Shown here in pieces: positions 27,188 to 35,169 of a stretch of DNA of 64,000 nt; the first letter of the stretch is position 1, and every line of letters starts with the position of its first letter. Source of the DNA: an uncultured Caldilineaceae bacterium (lineage in GTDB: Bacteria; Chloroflexota; Anaerolineae; Caldilineales; Caldilineaceae); assembly GCA_951812725.1 (NCBI GenBank), contig OX638330.1, positions 868,001 to 932,000 of the forward strand, in the 5' to 3' direction. The translations under genes and the position numbers were made by a program. The notes below the pieces were generated by a model, which did no database searches, was not told the DNA's origin, and was given only the letters and a program-made list of their open reading frames with translations.

Positions 27188-29854
27188 TTAACTACTCTCC
27201 GCCAGCTGTCGCAACTCATACAGCCGGTTTAGCGCATCCAGCGGCGACAGCGCGTCCACGTCCAGCGCCCGCAGCGACTCCACCGCCGGGTGCTCGGTCG
27301 CAAAGAGTCCCACCTGCATCGCATCCTTCTGCTTGCGGCCCGGTGTCTGATCCAGCAAAGTCGACGGCCCGGCAGCGCCGGAAGCCTCCAGTTCGAGCAA
27401 AATCTCTCCAGCCCGCCGCACGACACCGCGCGGCAAGCCGGCCATCTGTGCCACGTGCACGCCATAGGAGCGGTCGGCCCTGCCCGGCAGGATCCGCCGC
27501 AGAAAGACAACGTCGTCGCCGCTGTCGTCGACAGCCACGCTATAGTTGACGACCTGCGGTAGCCGCTCAGCCAGGTCAGTCAGTTCATGGTAGTGCGTTG
27601 CAAACAGCGTCTTGGCGCGCAGCGACGGGTAGTTATGAATATGCTCGACCACCGCCCATGCGATTGCCAGCCCGTCGTACGTGCTCGTGCCGCGGCCGAT
27701 CTCGTCAAGAATCAGAAGGCTGCGGTCGGTCGCGTGGATGAGAATGTTGGCCGTCTCGATCATCTCCACCATGAATGTGGACTGCCCGCGATGGAGTTCG
27801 TCGCTGGCGCCGATTCGCGTGAATATGCGATCGACTATGCCGATGCGGGCTGCGGCGGCAGGCACAAAGGAACCGAGCTGCGCCAACAGCGTGATCAGGG
27901 CGGTCTGCCGCAAATACGTAGACTTGCCGGACATGTTCGGCCCGGTCAGAATATGAATCAGCTCGCCAGGTGAGAGATGGGCGTCGTTAGGCACAAACGG
28001 CTCGTCAGTCGTCTGCTCCACCGCTGGATGGCGCCCCGCAGTGATCGTGATCGAAGAGCCGTCATCAATCTGGGGCCGGCAGTAGCGGCGTTTGAGCGCG
28101 ACCTCCGCCAGTGACGCGTACACGTCCAACAGGGCCAAGCCTTCTGCCAGGCAACGGACCTCATCCGCGTACGCGGTGAGATCTTCACACACGCGCCGGA
28201 AGAGCTGCTGCTCCAGTGCCAGCCGCCTTTCGTCCGCATTGAGAATCAGCGACTCATACTCCTTCAGTTCGGGCGTGATGTACCGCTCAGCACTCGTCAA
28301 AGTCTGCTTGCGGATATACTCCTGCGGCACTTTTTCCGCATGCGTGTTCCGGACTTCGATGTAGTAGCCGAACACCTTGTTGTAGCCGACCTTCAGGCTC
28401 TGGATGTTGAGGCGCGTACGCTCGGCGTCCTCCAGCGCCGCCACCCACTCCTTGGCGTGACGGCTGTTGTGGACGATTGCATCCAGCTCTTCGCTGTAGC
28501 CGGGCCGGATGATGCCCGGCGTGCCAAGTGTCGCTGACGGCTCATCGTCGATCGCCCGCTCCAGCAACTCCAGTGAAGTCGTGCAGTCCGGCAGCTTGTC
28601 CAGCATCTGCCTATAGAAGGCCTCGGCCGCTGTCGCCGGCGCGGCCTGCTCCTTCGGTTCCAATGCCGGGGCCGGCTTGGCGCCAAGAACCAGCGCACGC
28701 AGTCCAGGCCCGCGGCGCAGGATCTCGCGCACGCCCAACAGATCGCGCGGCAGCGCCTTGCTCTGTGTGACGCGGTTGATCCAACGCTCCAGGTCGCCCA
28801 TCCCCCGCAGCGTGTCGCGAATCTGCCCTCTCAGATCTGCCTCGTTTACCAGCGTTTCGACCGCGTCGAGTCTCTCGTTAATGCGGTCGATCTCCAGCAG
28901 AGGACGACCCAGCCAGCGCCGCAGCAGCCGCCCGCCCATCGACGTAAGCGTCTCGTCAAGCACGCCCAGAACGCTCCCTTGGACCTCGCCCCCCCGCATC
29001 GTTTCCGTCAATTCGAGATTGCGCCGCGTCGACTCGTCGAGCGCCATGAATTCGCTCAGGGTGTAGCTGTGCAATCGCACCAGCTGCGATAGCACGCTGG
29101 GCTGCATCTCCTGCAAATAGGCTAGAACTGCAGCCGCGGCTCGCACAGCCTGAGGCTTGTCTTGCAGGCCGAAACCATCCAGGCTGCGAACGCCCAGATG
29201 CCGCTGCAAAGTGCTGCGAGCTGTGTCCAACTCTACCTGCCACGGCTCAACCTGCGCGACGACCGCCTGTAACCTGCCGACCAGTGCCGCCAAGCCGCTC
29301 TCTGCCACTTTCCAATCGGACGTGATCAGTTCGCTGGGCTGAAGGCGGCCCAACTCCTCTCCCAGCCGCCGCTCGGTCTCTGACGCGTCGCGACTGTCGA
29401 TCTGCGTCGCGGCAAATTCGCCCGTGGTGATATCGCAGTAGGCAATGCCGGCCGCCGTGCCTTGCGCGTTAGACACAACGGACACCAGATAGTTGTTGCG
29501 GTCATCGGCCAGCATCGACGGCTCGGCGACCGTGCCCCTGGTAATGACCTGCTGAATCTCCCGCTCCACCAGTCCAGAGCCAGGTTCGCTGACCTGCTCG
29601 GCGATCGCCACTTTGTGGCCGGCCTCTACAAGTTGTGCCAAGTAGCCTTCCACGCTGTGGTAAGGAACGCCCGCCAGTGGCGCGCGCTGGTTGTTTCCGA
29701 CCGGGCGGCTTGTCAGCGCCACATCGCACACTTTGGCCACAGTTTCAGCATCGCTGTCAAAGGCTTCATAGAAGTCGCCCAAGCGGAAAAGCAGAATGCA
29801 GTCCGGGTGCTGGCTCTTTAGTTGCAGGTACTGCCGGCGCATCGGCGTCGTCAT
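27188..29854 (-). CDS. mutS: DNA mismatch repair protein MutS
   Basis: 888 aa from ATG 29854; upstream codons to 29881 are open but would overlap the CHAT gene. It is a MutS1-type protein. The N-terminal mismatch-reading motif is FRLGDFYEAF with the Phe-x-Glu pair. Connector, lever and clamp regions follow, then the ATPase with Walker A GPNMSGKST, Walker B LLILDEIGRGTSTYDG, and a C-terminal helix-turn-helix region. It recognises mispairs and starts repair with MutL, which is not in the window. It is preceded by the CHAT gene with only 23 bases between, so the two may be co-transcribed. Confidence 0.97.
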   Translation of the reverse strand: MTTPMRRQYLQLKSQHPDCILLFRLGDFYEAFDSDAETVAKVCDVALTSRPVGNNQRAPLAGVPYHSVEGYLAQLVEAGHKVAIAEQVSEPGSGLVEREIQQVITRGTVAEPSMLADDRNNYLVSVVSNAQGTAAGIAYCDITTGEFAATQIDSRDASETERRLGEELGRLQPSELITSDWKVAESGLAALVGRLQAVVAQVEPWQVELDTARSTLQRHLGVRSLDGFGLQDKPQAVRAAAAVLAYLQEMQPSVLSQLVRLHSYTLSEFMALDESTRRNLELTETMRGGEVQGSVLGVLDETLTSMGGRLLRRWLGRPLLEIDRINERLDAVETLVNEADLRGQIRDTLRGMGDLERWINRVTQSKALPRDLLGVREILRRGPGLRALVLGAKPAPALEPKEQAAPATAAEAFYRQMLDKLPDCTTSLELLERAIDDEPSATLGTPGIIRPGYSEELDAIVHNSRHAKEWVAALEDAERTRLNIQSLKVGYNKVFGYYIEVRNTHAEKVPQEYIRKQTLTSAERYITPELKEYESLILNADERRLALEQQLFRRVCEDLTAYADEVRCLAEGLALLDVYASLAEVALKRRYCRPQIDDGSSITITAGRHPAVEQTTDEPFVPNDAHLSPGELIHILTGPNMSGKSTYLRQTALITLLAQLGSFVPAAAARIGIVDRIFTRIGASDELHRGQSTFMVEMIETANILIHATDRSLLILDEIGRGTSTYDGLAIAWAVVEHIHNYPSLRAKTLFATHYHELTDLAERLPQVVNYSVAVDDSGDDVVFLRRILPGRADRSYGVHVAQMAGLPRGVVRRAGEILLELEASGAAGPSTLLDQTPGRKQKDAMQVGLFATEHPAVESLRALDVDALSPLDALNRLYELRQLAESS

Positions 29855-29877
29855 TGCTAACTCTTGGTAGTTGGCTC

Positions 29878-32100
29878 TCAAAGTTCCGGTCTTGGAGCGT
29901 TACCCGCGGCCCTGGCGCCCTCATTTCTCCAAAACACACGGCTGTTGGGATCCCCGTAGAGTGTATAGGCGAGCCAGGTGGGATTTGCGCTCTGCACGGT
30001 GCGCAGTTGCCGCCGCGCCGAAAAGAATGCCTCGCCCAGCGTCTTGCCGGCCCACAACTCCTCGTAAAAGAGTTGTGCGAACTGCGAGGCCAATTCGTCG
30101 TGGACCTCCCACAGCGCGCCGACGAAGGCGGTCACGCCCAACTGATCGACCAACCGCTGTGCCCAGCCGCCCAGACCGGTAAGGTTGAAGCCGACGCGGG
30201 CCCCATGACAGGTATTGAGGAAAATGAGAGGTCTTTCGCGGCGCAGCCCCCTCGCCCGGCGACGGGTCAGGTCGCTGGGGAAGAGTGGTTCCCCTTCCAA
30301 AACGATCGGCGACTCGTCAACGAAGGCCTGGTTGTAGTTGCCGTGCGAAGCGAAATGGAAAAGCTGGGCGCCGCCCTGCTCCGCCAAATCCAGGAACTGT
30401 GCGCGCGTAGTAATCGGTGGCGCAATCTCGATCTGTCGCTCGGCCAGGCTGTCAAAATATTGGATCTCCTTTACCACAAAATCCAGATCCATCATTGGCG
30501 CCACCAGCCGCGCGGATTGGATATTCAGGTCGGACGGCACCGCCGCGCCCGCCAGCCAGCGGCTCATGCACCAGGCGCCAGCCAGGTGGTCGTCTTCCAC
30601 ATCGCGACCATCCACGACGTCGTAGGGCTTGACCAGCTCCCAGGGGATCCAGGGTTCGTCGCTGACGATTAGCAGATTATTCAGCTCTCCGTCGTCGCGC
30701 CGCGCCTTGAGCTCCCAATACACCTGCCGTAACGGCGCCGGGAACAGCTGCTCATATAGCTCGACCCCGAGATCGGCAACTTCATCCTCCATCCGCACGG
30801 CCTCTTCGTCGGGCAGATCGGCGCCTGCCCGGGCGGCGAAGCCGCTGAGCCGCTCGACCAGCCGCTCGAAGAACTGGTCGGGTCTGGACAGATCGTTGAA
30901 GACGATCGATCCAACGCTGCGCCCATCCAGCGTAGGTAGTTTCTTCGAATGGAGATGAAAATGGAGCGTGCGCCCGTCGGCGTCGCGGGTGATGCGCAAC
31001 TCGACGTCGGCAGCCGGGAGCGGCGTCCCCTGTGGAATCGTTATACCGTCAACCGCACGCACAACTGAGGCCGTCCCGAAAGTGGGCGCCGCGGCGCCTT
31101 CCTCGCCGCTGACGGCGGCGGCCCGCCGCGTACCGCCGCGCAGGAATTGGAAGCCCCTGACCGCCACTTCCAATGTCAGCGAACCGGCATTCCTGCCGCG
31201 GTGATAAAAGTCGACCGTAACCCAGTGGGGGCCGGAGCGTTCGTCAACCAGTTGCAGGAGAAAAACGGCCGGCTGCGAATCGCTGTCATTGGGCACAGCG
31301 ATAGTGCGCCGCAAAGCAGGGCCGTCGCGCGCGCCGGCACCGTATCCGCTGACCTCTTCGAAGCCGGGCGCGCGCACCACCACGTCCACATACTCGACTT
31401 CGTCCTGAAACGCGATTCCGACTTCGCCTTCGCTGCGGCTCTCTCTGGGCCGGTCGCGTACCAACTGCACTACCAGCGGATATTTGACGTCATTGCGACT
31501 CGAGATGGTCGGCGGAAAGTCGACGTAGGTGTAAAACTGGACCATCGCGCCGCCTCTGACCACACCCGCTGCAGGCGCGGCCGCCGAGTCCGGGACGGGA
31601 TCCCATATGCGCCTCGCCGGACCGCCAGAGTACGGCTGTCCGCTTGCACCTGGGAAAGGGGTCTGCGTATTCCGCGGGGAAGCAGAAGGCGGCGTCTGGA
31701 ATGCGCGCGGCACATAGTGGGCCGGATCGTCCCGCATCAGCCTCAGCAGATTTAGCGCCTGCAGGTAGTTAATGCCTTTCGCCGTAGCATAGCCGGGGCT
31801 ATCACCTGCAATGCCGCCGCCTATTGCTTCTTCGACGATTGGCAGCACCGCGTCAATTGACGCGACGTCGTCAAGGAAGCCGGTCAGGATGGCGCGTCGT
31901 TCCAGCGCGCTGATGCCGCTGTTACCCGCGGCCTCTGCAGCCGCCATCCGCAGGCGGTCCAACTGGCTGCGCGTCCGTGTGTCCAGGTCCCAGTAGCTGC
32001 GAAAGAACCGCCGCAGGACCGAATCCATCATGTTCAGGAGCTGGCGATCGTCCCAGCTTCGCGAGGAAAACTCCTGTCGTCTCCCTTCTACTCCTTCCAT
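29878..32100 (-). CDS. CHAT-domain (caspase-like) protein
   Basis: 740 aa, no signal peptide. An N-terminal alpha-helical segment (1-100), a Pro/Ser-rich linker and a beta-rich middle region (about 180-330; WVTVDFYHRGRNAGSLTLEV) precede the C-terminal CHAT peptidase. The catalytic pair can be placed at His586 (FHFASHG) and Cys631 (LNTCHGA), followed by the typical end AFVGALWEVHD ... AYTLYGDP. CHAT proteins are clan CD cysteine peptidases; some act in bacterial immunity or regulated death (TPR-CHAT/Craspase, gasdermin activators), but no such partner is next to it. It is upstream of mutS and divergent from the JAMM gene. Confidence 0.88.
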   Translation of the reverse strand: MEGVEGRRQEFSSRSWDDRQLLNMMDSVLRRFFRSYWDLDTRTRSQLDRLRMAAAEAAGNSGISALERRAILTGFLDDVASIDAVLPIVEEAIGGGIAGDSPGYATAKGINYLQALNLLRLMRDDPAHYVPRAFQTPPSASPRNTQTPFPGASGQPYSGGPARRIWDPVPDSAAAPAAGVVRGGAMVQFYTYVDFPPTISSRNDVKYPLVVQLVRDRPRESRSEGEVGIAFQDEVEYVDVVVRAPGFEEVSGYGAGARDGPALRRTIAVPNDSDSQPAVFLLQLVDERSGPHWVTVDFYHRGRNAGSLTLEVAVRGFQFLRGGTRRAAAVSGEEGAAAPTFGTASVVRAVDGITIPQGTPLPAADVELRITRDADGRTLHFHLHSKKLPTLDGRSVGSIVFNDLSRPDQFFERLVERLSGFAARAGADLPDEEAVRMEDEVADLGVELYEQLFPAPLRQVYWELKARRDDGELNNLLIVSDEPWIPWELVKPYDVVDGRDVEDDHLAGAWCMSRWLAGAAVPSDLNIQSARLVAPMMDLDFVVKEIQYFDSLAERQIEIAPPITTRAQFLDLAEQGGAQLFHFASHGNYNQAFVDESPIVLEGEPLFPSDLTRRRARGLRRERPLIFLNTCHGARVGFNLTGLGGWAQRLVDQLGVTAFVGALWEVHDELASQFAQLFYEELWAGKTLGEAFFSARRQLRTVQSANPTWLAYTLYGDPNSRVFWRNEGARAAGNAPRPEL

Positions 32101-32379
32101 CGGTGCCCTTTCGTAATGGCAGAATAGTGAGCCTGCACCTTGATGCGAACAAAAGCCGCGCTAGGGGGTGGGCACGATCCTATCATAGCGGCCAGGGATT
32201 TTCAATTCCTCCTCAGATATTCGGCAGTACTTCCGTGCGTCTGAACGTCGAATCAGCTCGCGTCGTAGTCCAGGCAAGCCCCTTGTGTTTGGCGGTTTTG
32301 CCGGGGTTGATTGTACAATTTCGGGGCGCCGCGAGTGTCAATGACCGTCGAACCCGGCGATTTCTCCCAGGAGCATGAA

Positions 32380-32991
32380 ATGAGCGTCCTACATCTGGCC
32401 CGCACAGTTTACGACGGCATTGTCGCCCACGCCCGCGAAGGGAAACCGGAGGAGATCTGCGGGATTCTTCGTGGCCGCGCCGGGAAGGCGACACAGCTCT
32501 ACCGCGCCCGCAATCTGGCAGCAGACAAGATCGACAACTATGATGTCGACCCGCAAACGCTGCTGAAACAGTTCGAGTTTGAGGAGGCAGGCGACGAGAT
32601 GGTAGCTATCTATCATTCACATCCTGTCTCGGTCGCCTACCCTTCCGCCACCGACGCGTGGAACGCCCATTACCCTGAGACCTACTACCTCATCTGTTCG
32701 CTGGAGTTCGACCAGGCTCCTGCGCTGCGCGCCTTCCGCATGGAGCCGCACTGGCCTGATGCCGACAGCGAAGCCGTGCGAAAAGCTGTCCCATTCGATG
32801 AGGTGCGGCCCGGCCTTTTTGGCTTCTACATGGCGACTGACGCCCCTGTGCCAGAGGCGATGGATGATCTGCTGGCAGCTATGGAACTGCCTCTCTATAT
32901 CGTTTTTGACGTGGATGAATCAGGTGCAATCGACGATTTTCGGGTAGTCAACGTGCGAGAATTCCCAGTGCAGGTGCTGGAAAACCTTTAA
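32380..32991 (+). CDS. JAMM/MPN-domain metallopeptidase, Mec-like, with C-terminal extension
   Basis: 203 aa from ATG 32380 (CAGGAG six bases upstream). The JAMM zinc motif is complete: Glu25 (EEICG), His79 and His81 (HSHP), Ser89 and Asp92 (PSATD). In Mycobacterium the homologous Mec releases cysteine from the CysO-cysteine adduct; related JAMM proteins trim residues after the GG of carrier proteins. Both roles fit the CysO-like gene that follows at 33559. Residues about 140-203 extend beyond the usual Mec length (FGFYMATDAPVPEAMDD ... NVREFPVQVLENL), and I do not recognise that part. Confidence 0.87.
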   Translation: MSVLHLARTVYDGIVAHAREGKPEEICGILRGRAGKATQLYRARNLAADKIDNYDVDPQTLLKQFEFEEAGDEMVAIYHSHPVSVAYPSATDAWNAHYPETYYLICSLEFDQAPALRAFRMEPHWPDADSEAVRKAVPFDEVRPGLFGFYMATDAPVPEAMDDLLAAMELPLYIVFDVDESGAIDDFRVVNVREFPVQVLENL

Positions 32992-33148
32992 CGCTCTCTG
33001 CAACCGACCGAGGCCGCGTTCGTCCAGGGGCACACGCTGCTCTGAAAGAAAATTTGAGAGAGCTGGGTATCCAGCTTGGACACAGTGCTGTTACTAGTGT
33101 CGTCAGCACCCTCAGTGTCACTGGAATGCACGCCCGTCTGCGCCCAGT

Positions 33149-33177
33149 TTGACATCTGTCGCTACAAGAACTATAGT
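33149..33177 (+). promoter_or_regulatory. Sigma70-type promoter for the cysO-like operon
   Basis: TTGACA (33149-33154) and TATAGT (33172-33177) are separated by 17 bases. Transcription should begin near 33184, giving an untranslated leader of about 375 bases before the ATG at 33559. Confidence 0.75.
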
Positions 33178-33183
33178 GACGGT

Positions 33184-33558
33184 TGCAAACAGGCAATATC
33201 TAAGCAACGCTATCATTATGCTTAATCAGAGACAGGCAGCTTACCTGAAAACTTGCTCGTGTCCTTAGCGGGCGCCGCCAGCACGAGGCTGGTGGTTTCC
33301 CGCTGTCCAGAACAGGAGCGATGAGGGCGTTCGCTTGACTTTGAACCCGCACTCGACGGACGTTTCCACGGCCGGAGTGGCACCAGGCTATCGCAGTTGG
33401 AGCCAATATTTTCCGGCAAGCGCGCGGAACCGCGACGCAGTGCCAAGCTAGAAATCGAACGCCGGACTCATCGCACTGATGGCTCCGGCTTTTTTTATGC
33501 AGGGCCGACGCGGGACATGACCCATCTGCATTGAATTTTCGAAAAGGAGAGCCGAAGA
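33184..33558 (+). promoter_or_regulatory. Long structured leader with attenuator upstream of the cysO-like gene
   Basis: The leader starts after the promoter at 33149 and contains a hairpin at 33461-33489 (GCCGGA ... TCCGGC, with CATC/GATG extending it) followed by seven T, an intrinsic terminator about 60 bases before the gene. An earlier segment GCCGGAG near 33391-33398 can pair with the same CTCCGGC arm, so two exclusive folds are possible. A T-box-like string (GAGTGGCACC) occurs there, but the flanking T-box features are not convincing. I cannot assign a riboswitch class. AAGGAGAG lies eight bases before the ATG. Confidence 0.55.
33461..33496 (+). terminator. Intrinsic terminator inside the cysO-operon leader
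   Basis: Stem GCCGGA/TCCGGC (33461-33466 and 33484-33489) with an inner CATC/GATG pairing and seven T (33490-33496). It lies upstream of the coding region, so it acts as an attenuator rather than an operon end. Confidence 0.75.
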
Positions 33559-33837
33559 ATGGCAACTGTGTTTGTGCCGACCGCCTTGCGCCGCTTCACC
33601 GCCGGACAGTCGAAGGTGGAAGCGGCCGGGTCGACTGTTGGCGAAGTCATCGGTCAGTTGGAAGGCAGCTACCCGGGCATCGGTGAGAGGCTTTTAGACG
33701 AAAACGGCAACGTGAAACGCTTTATCAATGTCTTCCGTAACGACGACGAGATCCGCACCCTGGACGGGCTGGCGACCAGTGTCGGCGAAAGCGACAAGAT
33801 CTCAATTGTGCCGGCGATGGCCGGCGGGAGCAGGTGA
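33559..33837 (+). CDS. MoaD/ThiS-type sulfur carrier protein, CysO-like, with a capped diglycine
   Basis: A 92-aa ubiquitin-fold carrier. The pattern VFVPTALRRFTAGQSKVEAAGSTV, LDENGNVKRFINVFRNDDEIRTLDGL, IVPAMAGG is that of CysO/MoaD2 proteins, which accept sulfur as a C-terminal thiocarboxylate. The frame does not end at the diglycine: two more codons give Ser-Arg before the stop (GGSR). A carrier needs a free GG, so the last two residues would have to be removed, as known for QbsE-type carriers trimmed by a JAMM protease. The adjacent JAMM gene at 32380 is a candidate. The next gene starts 3 bases later. Confidence 0.88.
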   Translation: MATVFVPTALRRFTAGQSKVEAAGSTVGEVIGQLEGSYPGIGERLLDENGNVKRFINVFRNDDEIRTLDGLATSVGESDKISIVPAMAGGSR

Positions 33838-33840
33838 ACT

Positions 33841-35112
33841 ATGGCGCGACTCAACCGAGATCAACTGCTGCAGTTGGCACGGAGCGAAGTCCAGGAGATC
33901 ACGGTCAACGAGATGAAGAACCGGGTCGACGGCGGCGATGAGATGACACTTATCGACATTCGTGAGCGCGATGAATGGGTTCAGGGACATATTCCCGACG
34001 CGTCATTCTTGCCGCGCGGTCACCTGGAGCTGCAGATTGAGCAGCATCAGCCTGACCGCTCGCAGCCCGTGGTGATCTACTGTGCCGGCGGCGTACGCTC
34101 GTTGCTGGCCGCACGCAATGTGCAGGAAATGGGCTATACCGATGTCTACTCGCTTAACGGCGGGTTCGGCGGCTGGAAGAACGCAGGACTGCCCTTCAAA
34201 GTGCCCACGGTGTTGACCGATGCGCAGGGCATTCGCTACAGCCGTCACACGATCCTGGACGAAATTGGCGAAGAGGGGCAGATCAAACTCCTCGACAGCA
34301 AAGTGCTTATGATTGGCGCCGGCGGGCTGGGCAGTCCGGCCGCCATCTACCTGGCCGCGGCCGGTGTGGGCCAGCTCGGTATCATCGACTTTGACGTGGT
34401 AGACGTGTCCAACCTGCAACGCCAGGTGCTCCACGGGGAGAGCGATGTCGGTCGTCCCAAGGTCGAATCGGCCCGCGACCGTATCGCCGAAATCAATCCC
34501 GACGTCAACGTGGTGGGCTATCGCGAACCGATCACGAGCCATAATGCTTTCGAGATTATGCAGGGTTACGATGTCGTCATCAACGGCTCGGACAACTTTC
34601 CGACCCGCTATCTGGTCAACGACGCCTGCCAGATGCTCGGCATTCCGCTCGTGGACGCCAGCATTTTCATGTTTGAGGGCCAGGTAACAGTCTACCTGCC
34701 CGAGCAGGCCGACGCCGACAGCCCCTGCTACCGCTGCCTCTACCCGGACCCGCCTCCTCCCGGCGAAGTCCCCAGCTGCGCCGAGGCGGGTGTGCTGGGT
34801 GTGCTGCCCGGCATTGTAGGCTCGGTCCAGGCGATTGAGGCGATCAAACTGATCGTTGGCATTGGCGAGCCACTCTCCGGTCGGCTGCTCATGATCGACA
34901 CGCTCGACATGACTTTTCGTACCCTTACAGTGAACCGTGACGTAGACTGCCCTGTCTGCGGAGACGACCCGTCCGTGATTGAGTTGATCGACTATGAGCA
35001 GTTCTGCGGCATGCCCAGCTTCGACGAGCATGCAACAGAAAATGTAGCTGCGGCCTTTGCGGAGACGGTCGCATCCAATGGCGCCGGCGAGCAGGAGCTT
35101 GTTAAGGCTTAG
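33841..35112 (+). CDS. Rhodanese-E1 (ThiF/MoeB-like) adenylyltransferase fusion
   Basis: 423 aa. Residues about 17-120 are a rhodanese domain with active-site Cys81 (VVIYCAGGVRS). Residues about 130-385 are an E1-like domain with the nucleotide loop GAGGLGSP (159-166), FDVVDVSNLQRQ, and two zinc pairs Cys296/Cys299 (CYRC) and Cys370/Cys373 (CPVC). It should adenylate the C-terminus of the carrier at 33559 and transfer sulfur to it. In mycobacterial MoeZ the rhodanese domain follows the E1 domain; here the order is reversed. The gene lies between the carrier and cysteine synthase genes in one operon. Confidence 0.92.
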   Translation: MARLNRDQLLQLARSEVQEITVNEMKNRVDGGDEMTLIDIRERDEWVQGHIPDASFLPRGHLELQIEQHQPDRSQPVVIYCAGGVRSLLAARNVQEMGYTDVYSLNGGFGGWKNAGLPFKVPTVLTDAQGIRYSRHTILDEIGEEGQIKLLDSKVLMIGAGGLGSPAAIYLAAAGVGQLGIIDFDVVDVSNLQRQVLHGESDVGRPKVESARDRIAEINPDVNVVGYREPITSHNAFEIMQGYDVVINGSDNFPTRYLVNDACQMLGIPLVDASIFMFEGQVTVYLPEQADADSPCYRCLYPDPPPPGEVPSCAEAGVLGVLPGIVGSVQAIEAIKLIVGIGEPLSGRLLMIDTLDMTFRTLTVNRDVDCPVCGDDPSVIELIDYEQFCGMPSFDEHATENVAAAFAETVASNGAGEQELVKA

Positions 35113-35169
35113 AACCGAACATGAACAGTGGATGGTGTCCTGCACCATCCACTGTAACTTGAGTCGCCC

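Noticed and set aside
33391..33406. T-box motif (GAGTGGCACC) in the cysteine operon leader
   Set aside because: The core partly fits, but it lacks the ACCGCG continuation, is about 60 bases from the terminator, and I could not find a stem I specifier loop with a cysteine codon. Not enough to name the class.
34003..35148. 381-codon minus frame opposite the rhodanese-E1 gene
   Set aside because: It is a shadow of the clearly functional plus-strand gene and shows no family motif.
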